A DNA stretch of 64,000 nt from Mesorhizobium onobrychidis (GCF_024707545.1 NZ_CP062229.1:4507501-4571500), one strand, 5' to 3'; shown: positions 33,875 through 44,384, counted from the first letter of the stretch. Program-made: numbers and translations. Notes: generated by a model not told the origin, from the sequence alone.

Positions 33875-35362
33875 TCAGTAACGCAACACCTGGCGCAGTA
33901 TCTGCCCGCCGCGCTCGACGGTAAAGCGCCACCAGCGCGTCTCTTCCATGGCTGCCTGTTCCAGGGTCGCGGCGGTATCGATGGTCAAGCCATTGACCTC
34001 GCGAACGATGTCGCCCGGCTGGAAGCCGAAATCGGCTGCTGGCGAACCGCGATTGATGTCGACCACCGTAACACCCTTGACATCCGTGCGCATGCCGAGC
34101 CGCTGGGCGAGCCGGGGCGACAGTTCCGCAACCTTGGCACCGGAAAACGGGCTGCGACCGCGCAGTGTCACTTCCGCGAGTTTTGCACCTTCCGGCGCGC
34201 GCGTCAGCGCGATATCCATCGTCGCTTGCTGGCCCTTGCTCAGGACGCCGAAGCTGGCATTGGTGCCGATCGACAGCGTCGCCATCCGGTAATCCAGCGC
34301 CTCGATACTCTCGACCGGCGTGCCATTGAGCGACAGCACGACGTCGCCGGCCTTGAGCCCCGCCGCGGCCGCTGGCCCTGCTTCTTCGACGGACGAGACC
34401 AGCGCGCCGGTCGAGGTCTCCATGCCGAGCGATTCGGCGATCTGCGGCGTCACGCGCTCGAATTCGGCGCCGATATAGGGCCGCTCGAAGAAGTCGCGCC
34501 CGGCCTTGGCCGCATCGGCAAACGCGCGAACCATGTTGGAGGGAATAGCAAAGCCGATGCCGATCGAGCCGCCGCTGCGGCTGTAGATCGCCGTGTTGAT
34601 GCCTACCAGTTGGCCACCCATGTTGATCAGCGCACCGCCGGAATTGCCGGGGTTGATCGCGGCGTCGGTCTGGATAAAGAAACTGGAATCGGAAACGCCG
34701 ATGTGGCTGCGGGCAAGCGCCGAAACGATGCCGCTGGTGGTGGTCTGGCCGACACCGAAGGGATTGCCGATGGCCAACAACAGGTCGCCAACCTCAAGCG
34801 CGTCGGAATCGCCGATGGCGACGACCGGAAATGGCTTGTCGGCGGAGATCTTGAGCACGGCGAGGTCAAGCGTCTCGTCCTTGAGCAGCACCTTGCTGTC
34901 GAATTCACGCCCGTCCGCGGTGGCGACCTTGACCTGATCGGCGTCCTTGATGAGGTGGAAATTGGTGACCACTATGCCTGTCGGATCGACCAGCACGCCG
35001 GAGCCGAGCGAGGACTGCGCACGCGGCTGCGAACGGCCGAAGAACTCTTCGAAGAAAGGATCGCCGTCGAAGGGCGACCTCAACTTGGCCGTTTGCGAAG
35101 CATAGACATTGACCACGGCTGGCGCGGTCTGCTTGACCAGCGGCGCGAAGGACAGTTGCACCTCCTCGCGGCCGAACGGCACGCGCTTGTCTGGACCGGA
35201 GGTGGCATTTTCGCCTTCGGCGCCGCGCAGCATGTCGGTCAGCACATCGGACAGACCTGGATCGGCCTTGGTGTCCTGAGCCAGCGCCTGCCTGGCCGCC
35301 GGCACGACTGCCAGCGCCATCAAGGCGCAGAGTAGAACAAGAGACAGCCGTTTTACGCGCAT
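33875..35362 (-). CDS. degQ: Do-like periplasmic serine protease/chaperone (HtrA/Deg family)
   Basis: The 495-residue protein has a signal peptide (MRVKRLSLVLLCALMALAVVPAARQALA), a trypsin-like domain with His in VVTNFHLIKDADQ, Asp in ETLDLAVLKI and the nucleophile Ser in NPGNSGGALINMGG, and two PDZ domains (about residues 280-370 and 400-490). It degrades or refolds damaged periplasmic proteins. The ATG has GGAGG upstream; an earlier TTG (35407) would add 15 residues. Whether it is DegP or DegQ cannot be told from the sequence. It follows rplQ on the same strand after a terminator. Confidence 0.95.
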   Translation of the reverse strand: MRVKRLSLVLLCALMALAVVPAARQALAQDTKADPGLSDVLTDMLRGAEGENATSGPDKRVPFGREEVQLSFAPLVKQTAPAVVNVYASQTAKLRSPFDGDPFFEEFFGRSQPRAQSSLGSGVLVDPTGIVVTNFHLIKDADQVKVATADGREFDSKVLLKDETLDLAVLKISADKPFPVVAIGDSDALEVGDLLLAIGNPFGVGQTTTSGIVSALARSHIGVSDSSFFIQTDAAINPGNSGGALINMGGQLVGINTAIYSRSGGSIGIGFAIPSNMVRAFADAAKAGRDFFERPYIGAEFERVTPQIAESLGMETSTGALVSSVEEAGPAAAAGLKAGDVVLSLNGTPVESIEALDYRMATLSIGTNASFGVLSKGQQATMDIALTRAPEGAKLAEVTLRGRSPFSGAKVAELSPRLAQRLGMRTDVKGVTVVDINRGSPAADFGFQPGDIVREVNGLTIDTAATLEQAAMEETRWWRFTVERGGQILRQVLRY

Positions 35363-35508
35363 TCCGAATCCTCCGGGTCGGGCGCCATTGTCCCGACGAT
35401 TGTGCAAAATGAAAGGCTAAGGTGATGAAATCGAATTATTCTCGAGGAAAAGACATGAGATGAGTCAAGAAAATCGCCGCAATGCTCCGTACCGCCTCCA
35501 GAATGCAC

Positions 35509-35530
35509 AAAAGGGCCCGCAGGCCCTTTT
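35509..35530 (-). terminator. Terminator at the end of the ribosomal superoperon
   Basis: AAAAGGGCC (35509-35517) pairs with GGCCCTTTT (35522-35530) around CGCA, a perfect 9-bp stem ending in a T run on the minus strand, 24 bases after the rplQ stop. Confidence 0.9.
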
Positions 35531-35553
35531 AACTCTTTCAAGCAAACCGAAGC

Positions 35554-35985
35554 TTATGCGGCTGCGGCCTCCTCGTCGGTGCCTTCTGCCTCGATGCGGG
35601 CACGGTCGCCGGCGCCCTTGGCCGAGGTGTCGCGATCGACGAACTCGATGACCGCCATGGCGGCATTGTCGCCGTGGCGGAAGCCCGCCTTCATGATGCG
35701 CAGATAGCCGCCGTTGCGGGTGGCGTAGCGCGGCGCGATCGTGTCGAACAGGCGCTTGACGACGCCTTCATTGCCGATCTGGGCAATCACCTGGCGGCGG
35801 GCATGCAGATCGCCGCGCTTGCCGAGCGTCACCAGCTTCTCGACGATCGGACGCAGATCCTTCGCCTTCGGCAAGGTGGTGAGGATCTGCTCATGCTCGA
35901 TGAGCGATACGGCAAGGTTGGCAAACATCGACTTGCGATGGCTTATGCTGCGGGCGAACCGGCGGCCTTTAAATCCGTGGCGCAT
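35554..35985 (-). CDS. rplQ: 50S ribosomal protein L17
   Basis: 143 residues, starting [20 protein letters not shown], with the L17 core [26 protein letters not shown]. The C-terminal 25 residues ([18 protein letters not shown]) form the longer acidic tail usual in rhizobia. It is the last gene of the alpha operon; 96 bases separate it from rpoA and include a palindromic element (36039-36081). A terminator follows. Confidence 0.98.
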   Translation of the reverse strand: MRHGFKGRRFARSISHRKSMFANLAVSLIEHEQILTTLPKAKDLRPIVEKLVTLGKRGDLHARRQVIAQIGNEGVVKRLFDTIAPRYATRNGGYLRIMKAGFRHGDNAAMAVIEFVDRDTSAKGAGDRARIEAEGTDEEAAAA

Positions 35986-36038
35986 GGCTCTTCTCCTTCA
36001 TTCCGGGTTCAAGAGGCCACAGCCTCTGTTGGTTAGCC

Positions 36039-36081
36039 GCATGATCTTGTCCGAAAAGTCTGCAACTTTTCGGGATCAAGC
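36039..36081. repeat. RIME-like palindrome between rpoA and rplQ
   Basis: GCATGATCTTGTCCGAAAAG, TCTGCAA and CTTTTCGGGATCAAGC form a hairpin with about 16 paired bases. Related copies lie at 41907-41969 and 42992-43057. Confidence 0.88.
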
Positions 36082-37092
36082 TTAGTATTGATCTTCGTAA
36101 CGCTTGGCGAGGTCTTCGATGTTTTCCGGCGGCCAATCCGGCACTTCCATGCCGAGGTGCAGGCCCATCGCCGCCAGGACTTCCTTGATCTCGTTCAGCG
36201 ATTTGCGGCCGAAGTTCGGGGTGCGCAGCATCTCGGCTTCGGTCTTCTGGATCAGGTCGCCGATATAGACGATGTTGTCGTTCTTCAGGCAGTTGGCCGA
36301 ACGCACCGAAAGCTCGAGCTCGTCGACCTTCTTAAGCAGCGCCGGGTTGAAGGCAAGCTCTGTCACCTGCTCGGCAGCGACTTCCTTCTGCGGCTCGTCG
36401 AAATTGACGAACAGGCCAAGCTGGTCCTGCAGGATGCGAGCGGCGAAAGCCACCGCGTCCTCGCCCGAGATCGAACCGTCGGTGTCAATCGTCATGGTCA
36501 GCTTGTCATAGTCGAGAACCTGGCCCTCACGGGTGTTCTCGACCTTGTAGGAAACCTTCTTGACCGGTGAGTAGAGGCTGTCGACCGGGATGAGGCCGAT
36601 CGGGGCGTCTTCGGCGCGATTGCGGTCGGCCGGCACATAGCCCTTGCCGGTATCGACGGTGAACTCCATGCGGATTTCAGCGCCCTCGTCCAGCGTGCAG
36701 ATGACGTGGTCGGGATTGAGGATCTCAACGTCGCCAACCGTCTGGATGTCGCCGGCGAGAACAGCGCCCGGTCCCTGCTTGCGCACGACCATGCGCTTGG
36801 GGCCGTCACCTTCCATGCGGATGGCGATTTCCTTGATGTTCAAAACGATGTCGGTCACGTCCTCGCGCACGCCGGCGATGGACGAGAATTCATGCAGAAC
36901 GCCGTCGATCTGCACGGCGGTCACAGCCGCGCCACGCAGCGAAGACAGAAGCACGCGACGCAGCGCATTGCCGAGGGTGAGACCAAAGCCGCGCTCGAGC
37001 GGCTCGGCGACCAGCGTGGTCAGCGTCTTCTTCTTCGACGAAAACTCGATCTTGTTCGGCTTGATCAGTTCCTGCCAATTTTTCTGGATCAT
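36082..37092 (-). CDS. rpoA: RNA polymerase alpha subunit
   Basis: 336 residues. The N-terminal assembly domain ([28 protein letters not shown]) and C-terminal alpha-CTD ([27 protein letters not shown]), which binds UP elements and regulators, are both complete. The ATG at 37092 gives the family start [17 protein letters not shown] and has AAGGAA upstream; the ten extra codons before it are not used. It lies 183 bases after rpsK, a gap filled by a palindromic element. Confidence 0.99.
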   Translation of the reverse strand: MIQKNWQELIKPNKIEFSSKKKTLTTLVAEPLERGFGLTLGNALRRVLLSSLRGAAVTAVQIDGVLHEFSSIAGVREDVTDIVLNIKEIAIRMEGDGPKRMVVRKQGPGAVLAGDIQTVGDVEILNPDHVICTLDEGAEIRMEFTVDTGKGYVPADRNRAEDAPIGLIPVDSLYSPVKKVSYKVENTREGQVLDYDKLTMTIDTDGSISGEDAVAFAARILQDQLGLFVNFDEPQKEVAAEQVTELAFNPALLKKVDELELSVRSANCLKNDNIVYIGDLIQKTEAEMLRTPNFGRKSLNEIKEVLAAMGLHLGMEVPDWPPENIEDLAKRYEDQY

Positions 37093-37194
37093 AGTGCTTT
37101 CCTTCCGTTGACCCGCCACCATCCAATCGTGGCGGGCGACCTGGAATGCCGTGGAGGAACGCTCCTGGGCGTTCGCGCGGCGTTCGGTAATTTC

Positions 37195-37278
37195 CTAAAG
37201 CGCGTAGCGCTTTAGATCTCTGTTTTTATGCATGTCGTTGCCCCAAAACCGCTGCGCACTTTTGGGCGACAAGCATTA
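37195..37278. repeat. Composite palindromic element between rpsK and rpoA
   Basis: A short perfect palindrome CTAAAGCGCGTAGCGCTTTAG (37195-37215) is followed by a long imperfect hairpin ATGCATGTCGTTGCCCCAAA and TTTTGGGCGACAAGCAT (to 37276). This layout is a common rhizobial intergenic repeat. Its right end overlaps the last three bases of rpsK. Confidence 0.8.
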
Positions 37279-37665
37279 GACGCGGCGCTTCTTGCGCGGG
37301 CGGCAGCCATTGTGCGGGATCGGCGTCACATCACGGATCGAGGTGATGGTGAAGCCGGCTGCCTGCAGCGCACGCAGCGCCGATTCACGACCGGAGCCGG
37401 GTCCGCAAACCTCGACCTCGAGCATGCGCATGCCGTGTTCCTGGGCCTTCTTGGCAACGTCCTCGGCAGCCATCTGGGCAGCAAACGGGGTCGACTTGCG
37501 AGACCCCTTGAAGCCCTGGGCTCCCGCCGACGACCAGGCAATCGAATTGCCCTGCGCGTCGGTGATGGTGATCATCGTGTTGTTGAAGGTCGAGTTGACG
37601 TGGGCAACGCCCGACGAAATATTCTTGCGTTCGCGACGGCGAACACGTGTGGCTTCCTTGGCCAT
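37276..37665 (-). CDS. rpsK: 30S ribosomal protein S11
   Basis: 129 residues with the conserved [36 protein letters not shown] and the C-terminal [19 protein letters not shown]. It contacts the 3' end of 16S rRNA on the platform. The 157-base gap to rpsM carries an inverted repeat that is unusual in a ribosomal operon. Confidence 0.99.
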   Translation of the reverse strand: MAKEATRVRRRERKNISSGVAHVNSTFNNTMITITDAQGNSIAWSSAGAQGFKGSRKSTPFAAQMAAEDVAKKAQEHGMRMLEVEVCGPGSGRESALRALQAAGFTITSIRDVTPIPHNGCRPRKKRRV

Positions 37666-37720
37666 GATGGTCCTTTCAGTTGATCTCTACACCGCCGTAA
37701 TGCCAGCGGCTCCACCTGGT

Positions 37721-37820
37721 AAGGGAGTAGGGGAATATGGCAGTAGGGGAGTATGTCTTGGCCGCGGACGCCCGCGCCGTATTACATACTGCCCTACTGC
37801 CCTACTCCCATATTCCCCTA
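37721..37820. repeat. Large inverted repeat between rpsM and rpsK
   Basis: Left arm 37728-37757 (TAGGGGAATATGGCAGTAGG...) and right arm (complement reads TAGGGGAATATGGGAGTAGG...) to 37820 pair over about 30 bases, with one arm carrying an extra CAGTAGGG block. The loop contains GCCGCGGACGCCCGCGCC. It ends two bases before the rpsM stop codon. Confidence 0.9.
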
Positions 37821-37822
37821 AA

Positions 37823-38191
37823 TTACTTCTTCTTGCCGGCGATCGACTTGGCCGGGCCCTTGCGGGTGCGCGCATTGGTATGCGTGCGCTGGCCGCGAAC
37901 CGGCAGCGAGCGGCGATGACGCAGGCCGCGATAGCAGCCGAGGTCCATGAGCCGCTTGATGTTCATCGACACTTCGCGGCGCAAATCGCCCTCGACCTGA
38001 TAGTCGCGGTCGATCGTCTCGCGGATCTGCAGCACTTCCGCGTCGGTCAGCTGGTTGACGCGGCGCTCGGCCGGGATGCCGACCTTGTCGACGATCTCCT
38101 GGGCGAAGTTCTTGCCAATGCCGTGAATGTACTGAAGCGCAATGACGACGCGCTTGTTGGTCGGAATGTTGACGCCGGCTATACGAGCCAT
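37823..38191 (-). CDS. rpsM: 30S ribosomal protein S13
   Basis: 122 residues, with [26 protein letters not shown] and the C-terminal [17 protein letters not shown]. It sits at the small subunit head and touches the P-site tRNA and L5. The start at 38191 avoids ten upstream codons that are not conserved. A 199-base gap separates it from adk, and includes a short CATGTGGGCCGG/CCGGCCCATG palindrome at about 38207-38270. Confidence 0.99.
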   Translation of the reverse strand: MARIAGVNIPTNKRVVIALQYIHGIGKNFAQEIVDKVGIPAERRVNQLTDAEVLQIRETIDRDYQVEGDLRREVSMNIKRLMDLGCYRGLRHRRSLPVRGQRTHTNARTRKGPAKSIAGKKK

Positions 38192-38390
38192 GTTCTTCTC
38201 TTCTCCATGTGGGCCGGACAAGCCGGCGCTATCAAAGTTGCCCCGCGTCCGGTGGAGGCCGGCCCATGCGGGAGTTTCCAGTTCAAAGTGGCTGCCTTGC
38301 CCTTGCGGGCAAGCAAGCCTCGTGCCTGATAGGAAGACGGGCCGCCATACCCCAGCGAACCGCTCCCGTCAAGCGCAATCGTTCAATTCT

Positions 38391-39002
38391 CTAGCTGGCC
38401 GCCTGGCCAACCTGCTGGGTCGTCGCCGTGAGCACCATTTCGATCTGTCGCGTCACCGCGTCGATGTCGGCCATGCCGTCGACACCCCTCAGCTTGCCCT
38501 TGGCATAGTAGTAGCCGATCAGCGGCGACGTTTTCTTATAGTACTCCTTCAGGCGCTCTTCGAACACCGCTGGATTGTCGTCCTTGCGTACCGGCAGACC
38601 CGCGGCCTTGGCCTCTTCGGCGCGCTTGCCGATTCGACCAACCAGCGCCTTGTCGTCAACGACAAGCTCAATGACAGCGTCGAGAGTGAGGCCACGATCC
38701 GAGAGCATCGATTCAACCGCGTCCGCCTGCACCAAGGTTCGCGGATATCCGTCAAGGATGAAACCCTTTGCGCAATCGGCCTGATCGATGCGCTCGGCCA
38801 CGATGGCGTTGACGATGGCGTCGGAAACCAGTTCGCCAGCATCCATCACCGCCTTGGCGCGCTTGCCGACTTCGGTGCCGGCCTGGACAGCAGCGCGCAG
38901 CATATCCCCCGTGGAGAGTTGGGGTATGCCGTATTTTTCTACCAGTCTTTGTGCTTGTGTCCCCTTGCCCGCCCCTGGCGGCCCAAGCAATATCAACCTC
39001 AT
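38391..39002 (-). CDS. adk: Adenylate kinase
   Basis: 203 residues; P-loop [11 protein letters not shown] at 7-17, [31 protein letters not shown] and the C-terminal [16 protein letters not shown]. It interconverts ATP + AMP and 2 ADP. It is the short-lid form without Zn cysteines. The ATG overlaps the secY stop (ATGA), so it is coupled to secY, which is the normal order in Alphaproteobacteria. Confidence 0.98.
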   Translation of the reverse strand: MRLILLGPPGAGKGTQAQRLVEKYGIPQLSTGDMLRAAVQAGTEVGKRAKAVMDAGELVSDAIVNAIVAERIDQADCAKGFILDGYPRTLVQADAVESMLSDRGLTLDAVIELVVDDKALVGRIGKRAEEAKAAGLPVRKDDNPAVFEERLKEYYKKTSPLIGYYYAKGKLRGVDGMADIDAVTRQIEMVLTATTQQVGQAAS

Positions 39003-40339
39003 CTGGCCTTCTTCCCCCCGCGCAGCTTCGACTTCTTGATCAGGCCCTCATACTGGTGCGCGATCAGGTGACCCTGAATCTGCGCCACCGTATCGAGCGT
39101 TACACTGACCACGATCAGAAGCGATGTGCCACCGAGGTAGAATGGTACGCCAGTCGCTGAAATCAGGAACTCGGGCAGCAGACACACCAGCACCAGATAG
39201 ATGGCGCCGACGACGGTGATGCGGGTGAGAACATAGTCGATGTAATCGGCGGTGCGCTCGCCCGGACGGTAGCCCGGAATGAAACCCGAATGCTTCTTGA
39301 GCTGGTCGGCGGTGTCCTTCGGGTTGAAGACGATCGCCGTATAGAAGAAGGCGAAAAACACGATCATCGCCGCATAGAACGCCATGTAGAGCGGCTGGCC
39401 ATGGCCGAGTGCCGCCAGGACGGTGCTGGCCCAGGCAGGCATGTTGGTCGTCTGCGAGAAGCCTGCGACCGTCGCCGGCAGCAACAGCAGCGAAGAGGCG
39501 AAGATCGGCGGAATGACGCCGGCCGTGTTGAGCTTGAGAGGCAGGTGCGAGGTGTCGCCCTGGAACATGCGGTTGCCGACCTGGCGCTTCGGATACTGGA
39601 TCAGCAAGCGCCGCTGGGCGCGCTCGAAGAACACGATCAGCGCGATAACGACGACGGCAAGAACGATGATCGCCAGGATCAGACCGGTCGACAGCGCGCC
39701 GGTGCGGCCAAGTTCCAGCGTACCGGAGATGGCTTGCGGCAGCCCGGCGACGATGCCGGAAAAGATGATCAGCGAAATGCCGTTGCCGATGCCGCGGGCG
39801 GTGATCTGCTCGCCGAGCCACATCAGGAACATGGTGCCGCCGACCAGCGTGATGACGGTCGAGATGCGGAAGAACATGCCGGGATCGCTGACGATGCCGT
39901 TGCCGCCTTCCAGTCCGACCGCAATGCCGTAGGCCTGGACCAGTGCCAAAAGCACGGTGCCGTAGCGGGTATACTGGTTGATGACCTTGCGGCCCTGCTC
40001 GCCTTCCTTCTTCAGCGCCTCCAGAGACGGGATGACAGAGGTCATCAGCTGCATGATGATGGAAGCGGAGATATAGGGCATGATGCCGAGGGCAAAGATC
40101 GCCATGCGCTCCACGGCGCCGCCGGCGAACATGTTGAACATGCCAAGCACGCCCTTGCTCTGCGACGAGAAGGCCTGGGCGAAAGCGTCGGGATTGATGC
40201 CGGGCAGCGGGATATAGGTGCCGAGGCGGTAGACGAGCAGCGCGCCGATGGTGAACCAGATGCGCTTCTTCAGATCCTCCGCCTTGGCGAAGGCCGAGAA
40301 ATTCAGATTCGAGGCTAGTTGTTCAGCAGCCGAAGCCAT
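38999..40339 (-). CDS. secY: Preprotein translocase subunit SecY
   Basis: 446 residues with ten membrane helices. The pore and plug region [23 protein letters not shown] and TM2 [25 protein letters not shown] are conserved, and the C6 loop is basic ([26 protein letters not shown]). It forms the inner-membrane channel with SecE and SecG. The 193-base gap upstream to rplO contains only an unstructured leader. Confidence 0.99.
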   Translation of the reverse strand: MASAAEQLASNLNFSAFAKAEDLKKRIWFTIGALLVYRLGTYIPLPGINPDAFAQAFSSQSKGVLGMFNMFAGGAVERMAIFALGIMPYISASIIMQLMTSVIPSLEALKKEGEQGRKVINQYTRYGTVLLALVQAYGIAVGLEGGNGIVSDPGMFFRISTVITLVGGTMFLMWLGEQITARGIGNGISLIIFSGIVAGLPQAISGTLELGRTGALSTGLILAIIVLAVVVIALIVFFERAQRRLLIQYPKRQVGNRMFQGDTSHLPLKLNTAGVIPPIFASSLLLLPATVAGFSQTTNMPAWASTVLAALGHGQPLYMAFYAAMIVFFAFFYTAIVFNPKDTADQLKKHSGFIPGYRPGERTADYIDYVLTRITVVGAIYLVLVCLLPEFLISATGVPFYLGGTSLLIVVSVTLDTVAQIQGHLIAHQYEGLIKKSKLRGGKKAR

Positions 40340-40532
40340 GCCTGATTCTCCGCTTGGTCACGCTCGATGGCCCGCAACTCAGGCGGCGCGTGTCACCGAA
40401 GCTCACGAGATAAGCTCCGGACTGCAAACATGCAAGCGGCCGCGTTGACGCGGCCGCCATATTGATCGGATCAAAGCGCAAATCGAAAGCGAAACGTGTC
40501 CCACTCTTGCCGATCGCGGCTTCAAATCGCCG

Positions 40533-41006
40533 TTACTCGGCGGCTGCCTGTTCCGGCAGCTTCACCGAACCGCCGGCCTTTTCGATCTTCTCGATGGCAG
40601 CCTTGGAGGCGCCGGCCACGTCGAAGGCGAGCTTGGCCTTGATGTCGCCGTCCGAGAGGATGCGCACGCCGTCCTTGACGCGGCGGATGACGCCGGCCGC
40701 GACCAGCGCTTCGGCCGTCACGGTCGTCTTGGCGTCGAGCTTCTTGGCGTCGAGCGCGGCCTGGATGCGGGCCAGCGACACGACGGCAAAGCTCTTGGCG
40801 AAGATGTTGTTGAAGCCACGCTTCGGCAGGCGCCGGTAGAGCGGCATCTGGCCACCCTCGAAGCCGTTGACGGCGACGCCGGAGCGGGCCTTCTGGCCCT
40901 TGACGCCGCGACCAGCGGTCTTGCCCGAGCCGGAACCGATGCCGCGGCCGAGACGCTTCTTAGAATGCGTCGCGCCGTCCTTGTCACGCAGATCGTTGAG
41001 TTTCAT
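40533..41006 (-). CDS. rplO: 50S ribosomal protein L15
   Basis: 157 residues, starting [21 protein letters not shown] and then the Gly-rich loop [20 protein letters not shown]. The C-terminal part includes [20 protein letters not shown]. It binds 23S rRNA near the peptidyl transferase region. It is 22 bases after rpmD. Confidence 0.99.
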   Translation of the reverse strand: MKLNDLRDKDGATHSKKRLGRGIGSGSGKTAGRGVKGQKARSGVAVNGFEGGQMPLYRRLPKRGFNNIFAKSFAVVSLARIQAALDAKKLDAKTTVTAEALVAAGVIRRVKDGVRILSDGDIKAKLAFDVAGASKAAIEKIEKAGGSVKLPEQAAAE

Positions 41007-41028
41007 CTGAGTTCTCCTGCGCTCTGGT

Positions 41029-41226
41029 TCAGCCCTCGTCCACGACGCGGACGAGATGCTGGACGGCAGCGATCATGCCGCGCACGGAGGGGGTGTCCTC
41101 CAGCGTGCGCTGCTTGTGCATCTTGTTGAGGCCGAGGCCGACCAGCGTCGCGCGCTGCTCCTTCGGCCGGCGGATCGGTGAACCGATCTGCTCGACGGTG
41201 ATGGTCTTGGTTGATTTCTTGGCCAT
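41029..41226 (-). CDS. rpmD: 50S ribosomal protein L30
   Basis: 65 residues, starting [20 protein letters not shown] and containing the L30 core [25 protein letters not shown]. The start at 41226 is chosen because the two upstream codons add only Met-Thr. It is 25 bases downstream of rpsE. Confidence 0.99.
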   Translation of the reverse strand: MAKKSTKTITVEQIGSPIRRPKEQRATLVGLGLNKMHKQRTLEDTPSVRGMIAAVQHLVRVVDEG

Positions 41227-41251
41227 GGTCAAAATCCCTGGTCAGCGTCGA

Positions 41252-41815
41252 CTATTCTTCGGCCGCAACGGCGGTGCCGCGGCGGGCCTGAAGGGTCGAA
41301 TACTTGATGCCGCGCGCAGCAGCCACATCCTTGGGATGCATCTGGCTCTTCAGCGCGTCGAAGGTGGCGCGAACCATGTTGTACGGGTTCGACGAACCCA
41401 TCGACTTGGCGACCACGTCATGCATGCCGAGCGTCTCGAAGACGGCGCGCATCGGGCCGCCGGCGATGATGCCGGTACCCTGCTTGGCAGCGCGCAGCAG
41501 AACGCGTCCGGCACCCCAGCGTCCTTCGACGTCGTGGTGCAGCGTACGGCCCGAGCGCAGCGGCACGAAGATCATGTCGCGCTTGGCCGATTCGGTCGCC
41601 TTGCGGATCGCCTCAGGCACTTCGCGCGCCTTGCCATGACCGAAGCCGACTCGGCCCTTCTGGTCGCCGACGACGACGAGTGCTGCAAAGCCGAAGCGGC
41701 GGCCGCCCTTGACGACCTTGGCGACGCGGTTGATGTGGACGAGCTTGTCCACCATGCCGTCGTCGCGCTCTTCGCGATCACGGCCGCGGCCGCCATCCCT
41801 ACGTTCCTGTGCCAT
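41252..41815 (-). CDS. rpsE: 30S ribosomal protein S5
   Basis: 187 residues. A basic Gly/Arg-rich head ([20 protein letters not shown]) precedes the S5 domain: [19 protein letters not shown], the loop [18 protein letters not shown] and the C-terminal [16 protein letters not shown]. It contributes to decoding fidelity and mRNA entry. The ATG at 41815 follows AAGGAACAGG. The open frame extends 27 codons upstream through a repeat element, which is not coding. Confidence 0.98.
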   Translation of the reverse strand: MAQERRDGGRGRDREERDDGMVDKLVHINRVAKVVKGGRRFGFAALVVVGDQKGRVGFGHGKAREVPEAIRKATESAKRDMIFVPLRSGRTLHHDVEGRWGAGRVLLRAAKQGTGIIAGGPMRAVFETLGMHDVVAKSMGSSNPYNMVRATFDALKSQMHPKDVAAARGIKYSTLQARRGTAVAAEE

Positions 41816-41906
41816 ATCCTGTTCCTTGTTTTTTTCCGGAAGCACGGTTGATGATGATATCCGGCACCTCTGTGGGTTGCCGGGGGCGAAACTCATTTTT
41901 CCCTTC

Positions 41907-41969
41907 GCATGATCTTATCCGAAAAGTCTGCAACTTTTTGCTGCGCTGACCTCCGGTTCGGGATCATGC
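41907..41969. repeat. RIME-like palindrome between rplR and rpsE
   Basis: GCATGATCTTATCCGAAAAG, TCTGCAACTTTTTGCTGCGC and a return arm GGTTCGGGATCATGC. The ends pair over 10-12 bases; the inner part has grown by insertion compared with 36039-36081. Confidence 0.85.
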
Positions 41970-41970
41970 T

Positions 41971-42330
41971 TTAGAAGCTCAAGCCACCTTCACGGGCGGC
42001 CTCGGCCAGCGCCTTGACGCGGCCGTGATAGATGTACGGTCCGCGGTCGAAGACGACTTCCTTGACGCCGGCCTTCGAAGCGCGCTCGGCGATCAGCTTG
42101 CCGATTGCCACAGCGGCGGCAGTGTCTGCACCGGTCTTGAGCGAACCCTTGAGGTCCTTCTCCAGCGTCGAGGCGGCAGCGATGGTGTGGCCCTTGGCGT
42201 CGTCGATCACCTGGACGTAGATGTTCTTCGACGTGCGGTGGACCGACAGACGCGGACGCTCGCCCGCGACTTTCTTGATCTGGCGGCGGACGCGCTGAGC
42301 GCGGCGTTGTGTGGATTCTTTCGAGCCCAT
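41971..42330 (-). CDS. rplR: 50S ribosomal protein L18
   Basis: 119 residues, starting [20 protein letters not shown] with the core [32 protein letters not shown] and the end [26 protein letters not shown]. It binds 5S rRNA with L5 and L25. It lies 85 bases after rplF. Confidence 0.99.
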   Translation of the reverse strand: MGSKESTQRRAQRVRRQIKKVAGERPRLSVHRTSKNIYVQVIDDAKGHTIAAASTLEKDLKGSLKTGADTAAAVAIGKLIAERASKAGVKEVVFDRGPYIYHGRVKALAEAAREGGLSF

Positions 42331-42415
42331 GATATCAGTTCCTTGCCTTCAAAATACGGGGGCAACCCTGTGCGGTAGGACAAGCCTCCCGCGACCGCTC
42401 CCCGCGGCGTTGAAA

Positions 42416-42949
42416 TTACTTCTTCTTGCCTTCCTTGCGGACGATCTTCTCGCCAGCGTAACGGACGCCCTTGCCCTTGTACGGCTCGGGACCGCGATAT
42501 TCGCGGATCTCGGCAGCAACCTGACCGACCTTCTGCTTGTCGATGCCGGTCACGGTGATTTCCGTCGGCTTCGGCACGGTGATCGTGATGTCCTGCGGCG
42601 TTTCGTAGACGACGTCATGGCTGAAGCCGAGCGCCAGTTGCAGGTTCTTGCCCTGCATGGCGGCGCGATAGCCGACGCCGGTGATCTCAAGCTTCTTTTC
42701 GAAACCGTCCTTGACGCCCTGCAGGATGTTGACGATCTGCGTGCGCGACATGCCCCATTTGGAACGGGCGGTCTTGGTCTGGTCGCGTGGCTGGACAGCG
42801 ATCTCGCTGCCTTCCATCTTGACCAGCACTTCGTCGTTCACCACGAACTTCAGCTCACCCTTGGGGCCCTTCGCCGTGACGGTCTGGCCGTCGACGGTCG
42901 CGGTCACGCCCTGCGGCAGCGAAACGGGTTTCTTTCCAATACGAGACAT
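42416..42949 (-). CDS. rplF: 50S ribosomal protein L6
   Basis: 177 residues, starting [21 protein letters not shown], and with the terminal signature [26 protein letters not shown]. Two L6 alpha-beta repeats are present, at the base of the L7/L12 stalk. The 112-base gap to rpsH holds a RIME-like palindrome. Confidence 0.99.
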   Translation of the reverse strand: MSRIGKKPVSLPQGVTATVDGQTVTAKGPKGELKFVVNDEVLVKMEGSEIAVQPRDQTKTARSKWGMSRTQIVNILQGVKDGFEKKLEITGVGYRAAMQGKNLQLALGFSHDVVYETPQDITITVPKPTEITVTGIDKQKVGQVAAEIREYRGPEPYKGKGVRYAGEKIVRKEGKKK

Positions 42950-42991
42950 TTTGTTGTCCTCGTCACTTCTCTTGTTTCAGGTCTCTGTTTC

Positions 42992-43057
42992 GAGCGTGAT
43001 CTTGTCCGAAAGCCGGGTTCCACTTTTCACTGCGTGGTTCGGTTCGGGATCGCGCTC
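42992..43057. repeat. RIME-like palindrome between rpsH and rplF
   Basis: GAGCGTGATCTTGTCCGAAA, GCCGGGTTCCACTTTTCACT and the return arm GGTTCGGGATCGCGCTC. The outer ends are complementary (GAGCG...CGCTC, GATC...GATC). It belongs to the same family as 41907-41969. Confidence 0.85.
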
Positions 43058-43061
43058 CAGA

Positions 43062-43460
43062 TCAGAAGATCTGGCAGAGGATTTCCCCGCCGACATTCTG
43101 TTCACGCGCTTCGTGGTCGGCCATCACGCCCTTCGGTGTCGAAAGGATGGCGATGCCGAGGCCGTTGGCGACGTGCGGGATCGACTTCGCCGAAACGTAA
43201 ACGCGACGGCCCGGCTTCGAGACGCGGGCGATTTCGCGCACGACCGGCGCACCGTCGAAATACTTCAGCTCGATCTCGATTTCGGACTTGCCGTTGTCGA
43301 AGTCGGTCTGGCTGTAGTCGCGGATATAGCCTTCCGCCTTCAGCACGTCGAGGACGCGGGTACGCAGGCGCGAGGCCGGCGTCGAAACGCTCGACTTCTT
43401 GCGGCCATAGGCATTGCGGATGCGGGTCAGCATATCGCCGAGAGGATCGCTCAATGACAT
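43062..43460 (-). CDS. rpsH: 30S ribosomal protein S8
   Basis: 132 residues, starting [22 protein letters not shown] and ending with the S8 signature [27 protein letters not shown]. It binds the central domain of 16S rRNA. It lies 12 bases after rpsN. Confidence 0.99.
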   Translation of the reverse strand: MSLSDPLGDMLTRIRNAYGRKKSSVSTPASRLRTRVLDVLKAEGYIRDYSQTDFDNGKSEIEIELKYFDGAPVVREIARVSKPGRRVYVSAKSIPHVANGLGIAILSTPKGVMADHEAREQNVGGEILCQIF

Positions 43461-43472
43461 GTTATGTCCTCC

Positions 43473-43778
43473 TTACCAGCTCGACTTGACCAGGCCCGGG
43501 ATCTGGCCATTGTTGCCGAGATCCCGAAGCGCGATGCGCGATACTTTGAGCTTGCGATAGTAGGCACGCGGGCGTCCGGTGACTTCGCAGCGGTTGCGGA
43601 TGCGGATCTTGGCCGAGTTGCGCGGCAGTGCCGCAAGCTTCAGCTGAGCGCGGAAGCGCTCTTCCATCGGCTTGGACTGATCCATGATGATCGCCTTGAG
43701 AGCCTTACGCTTGGCAGCGTACTGGTCCACAAGCTTGCGGCGCCTGTTGTTCTTCTCGACTGAGCTGGTCTTTGCCAT
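43473..43778 (-). CDS. rpsN: 30S ribosomal protein S14 (zinc-independent form)
   Basis: 101 residues, of the long S14 form without CxxC zinc motifs. It begins [20 protein letters not shown] and includes the signature [20 protein letters not shown]. The zinc-free type means it does not depend on Zur-regulated replacement. It is 27 bases downstream of rplE. Confidence 0.99.
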   Translation of the reverse strand: MAKTSSVEKNNRRRKLVDQYAAKRKALKAIIMDQSKPMEERFRAQLKLAALPRNSAKIRIRNRCEVTGRPRAYYRKLKVSRIALRDLGNNGQIPGLVKSSW

Positions 43779-43805
43779 TTCAGATTTTTCCTTTTCTCGC
43801 TGCCG

Positions 43806-44384
43806 TTACTGGCGGAAGGGGAAGTTGAAGGCCTTGAGCAATGCCCTGGCTTCGTCGTCCGTCTTCGCAGTCGTACAAACGATGACGTCCATGCCCCAGA
43901 TCTGATCAACCTTGTCGTAGTTGATCTCCGGGAACACGATGTGTTCCTTGATGCCCATGGCATAGTTGCCACGGCCATCGAAGCTCTTCGGATTGAGCCC
44001 GCGGAAGTCGCGGACGCGCGGCAGCGCGATGTTCACGAGGCGGTCGAGGAACTCGTACATGCGTTCCTTGCGCAGCGTGACTTTGGCGCCGATCGGCATC
44101 TTTTCGCGGACCTTGAAGCCGGCGATCGAGTTGCGGGCGTGCGTGACGACGGCCTTCTGGCCGGCGATCAGCGCAAGATCTTCCGCCGCGATCGAAGGCT
44201 TCTTCGAATCGCCGGTCGCTTCGCCGACGCCCATGTTCAGCACGATCTTGTCGATGCGCGGAACCTGCATCTCGTTCTCGTAGCCGAACTGCTCCTGCAG
44301 CGCCTTGCGGATGGTCTCGTTGTAGACCTGCTTGAGGCGCGGCGTGTTCTGGGCAGTCGCCTGCTTGGTTTGAGCCTTAGCCAT
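43806..44384 (-). CDS. rplE: 50S ribosomal protein L5
   Basis: 192 residues, starting [23 protein letters not shown] and containing [19 protein letters not shown] and the end [28 protein letters not shown]. It binds 5S rRNA and contacts S13. Its ATG (44384) lies inside the end of rplX, an overlap of eight bases, so the pair is translationally coupled. Confidence 0.99.
   Translation of the reverse strand: MAKAQTKQATAQNTPRLKQVYNETIRKALQEQFGYENEMQVPRIDKIVLNMGVGEATGDSKKPSIAAEDLALIAGQKAVVTHARNSIAGFKVREKMPIGAKVTLRKERMYEFLDRLVNIALPRVRDFRGLNPKSFDGRGNYAMGIKEHIVFPEINYDKVDQIWGMDVIVCTTAKTDDEARALLKAFNFPFRQ

Noticed and set aside
35460..35651. Small plus-strand ORF over the terminator and the end of rplQ
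   Set aside because: It overlaps the rplQ coding strand shadow and the terminator hairpin, and has no ribosome site or similarity.
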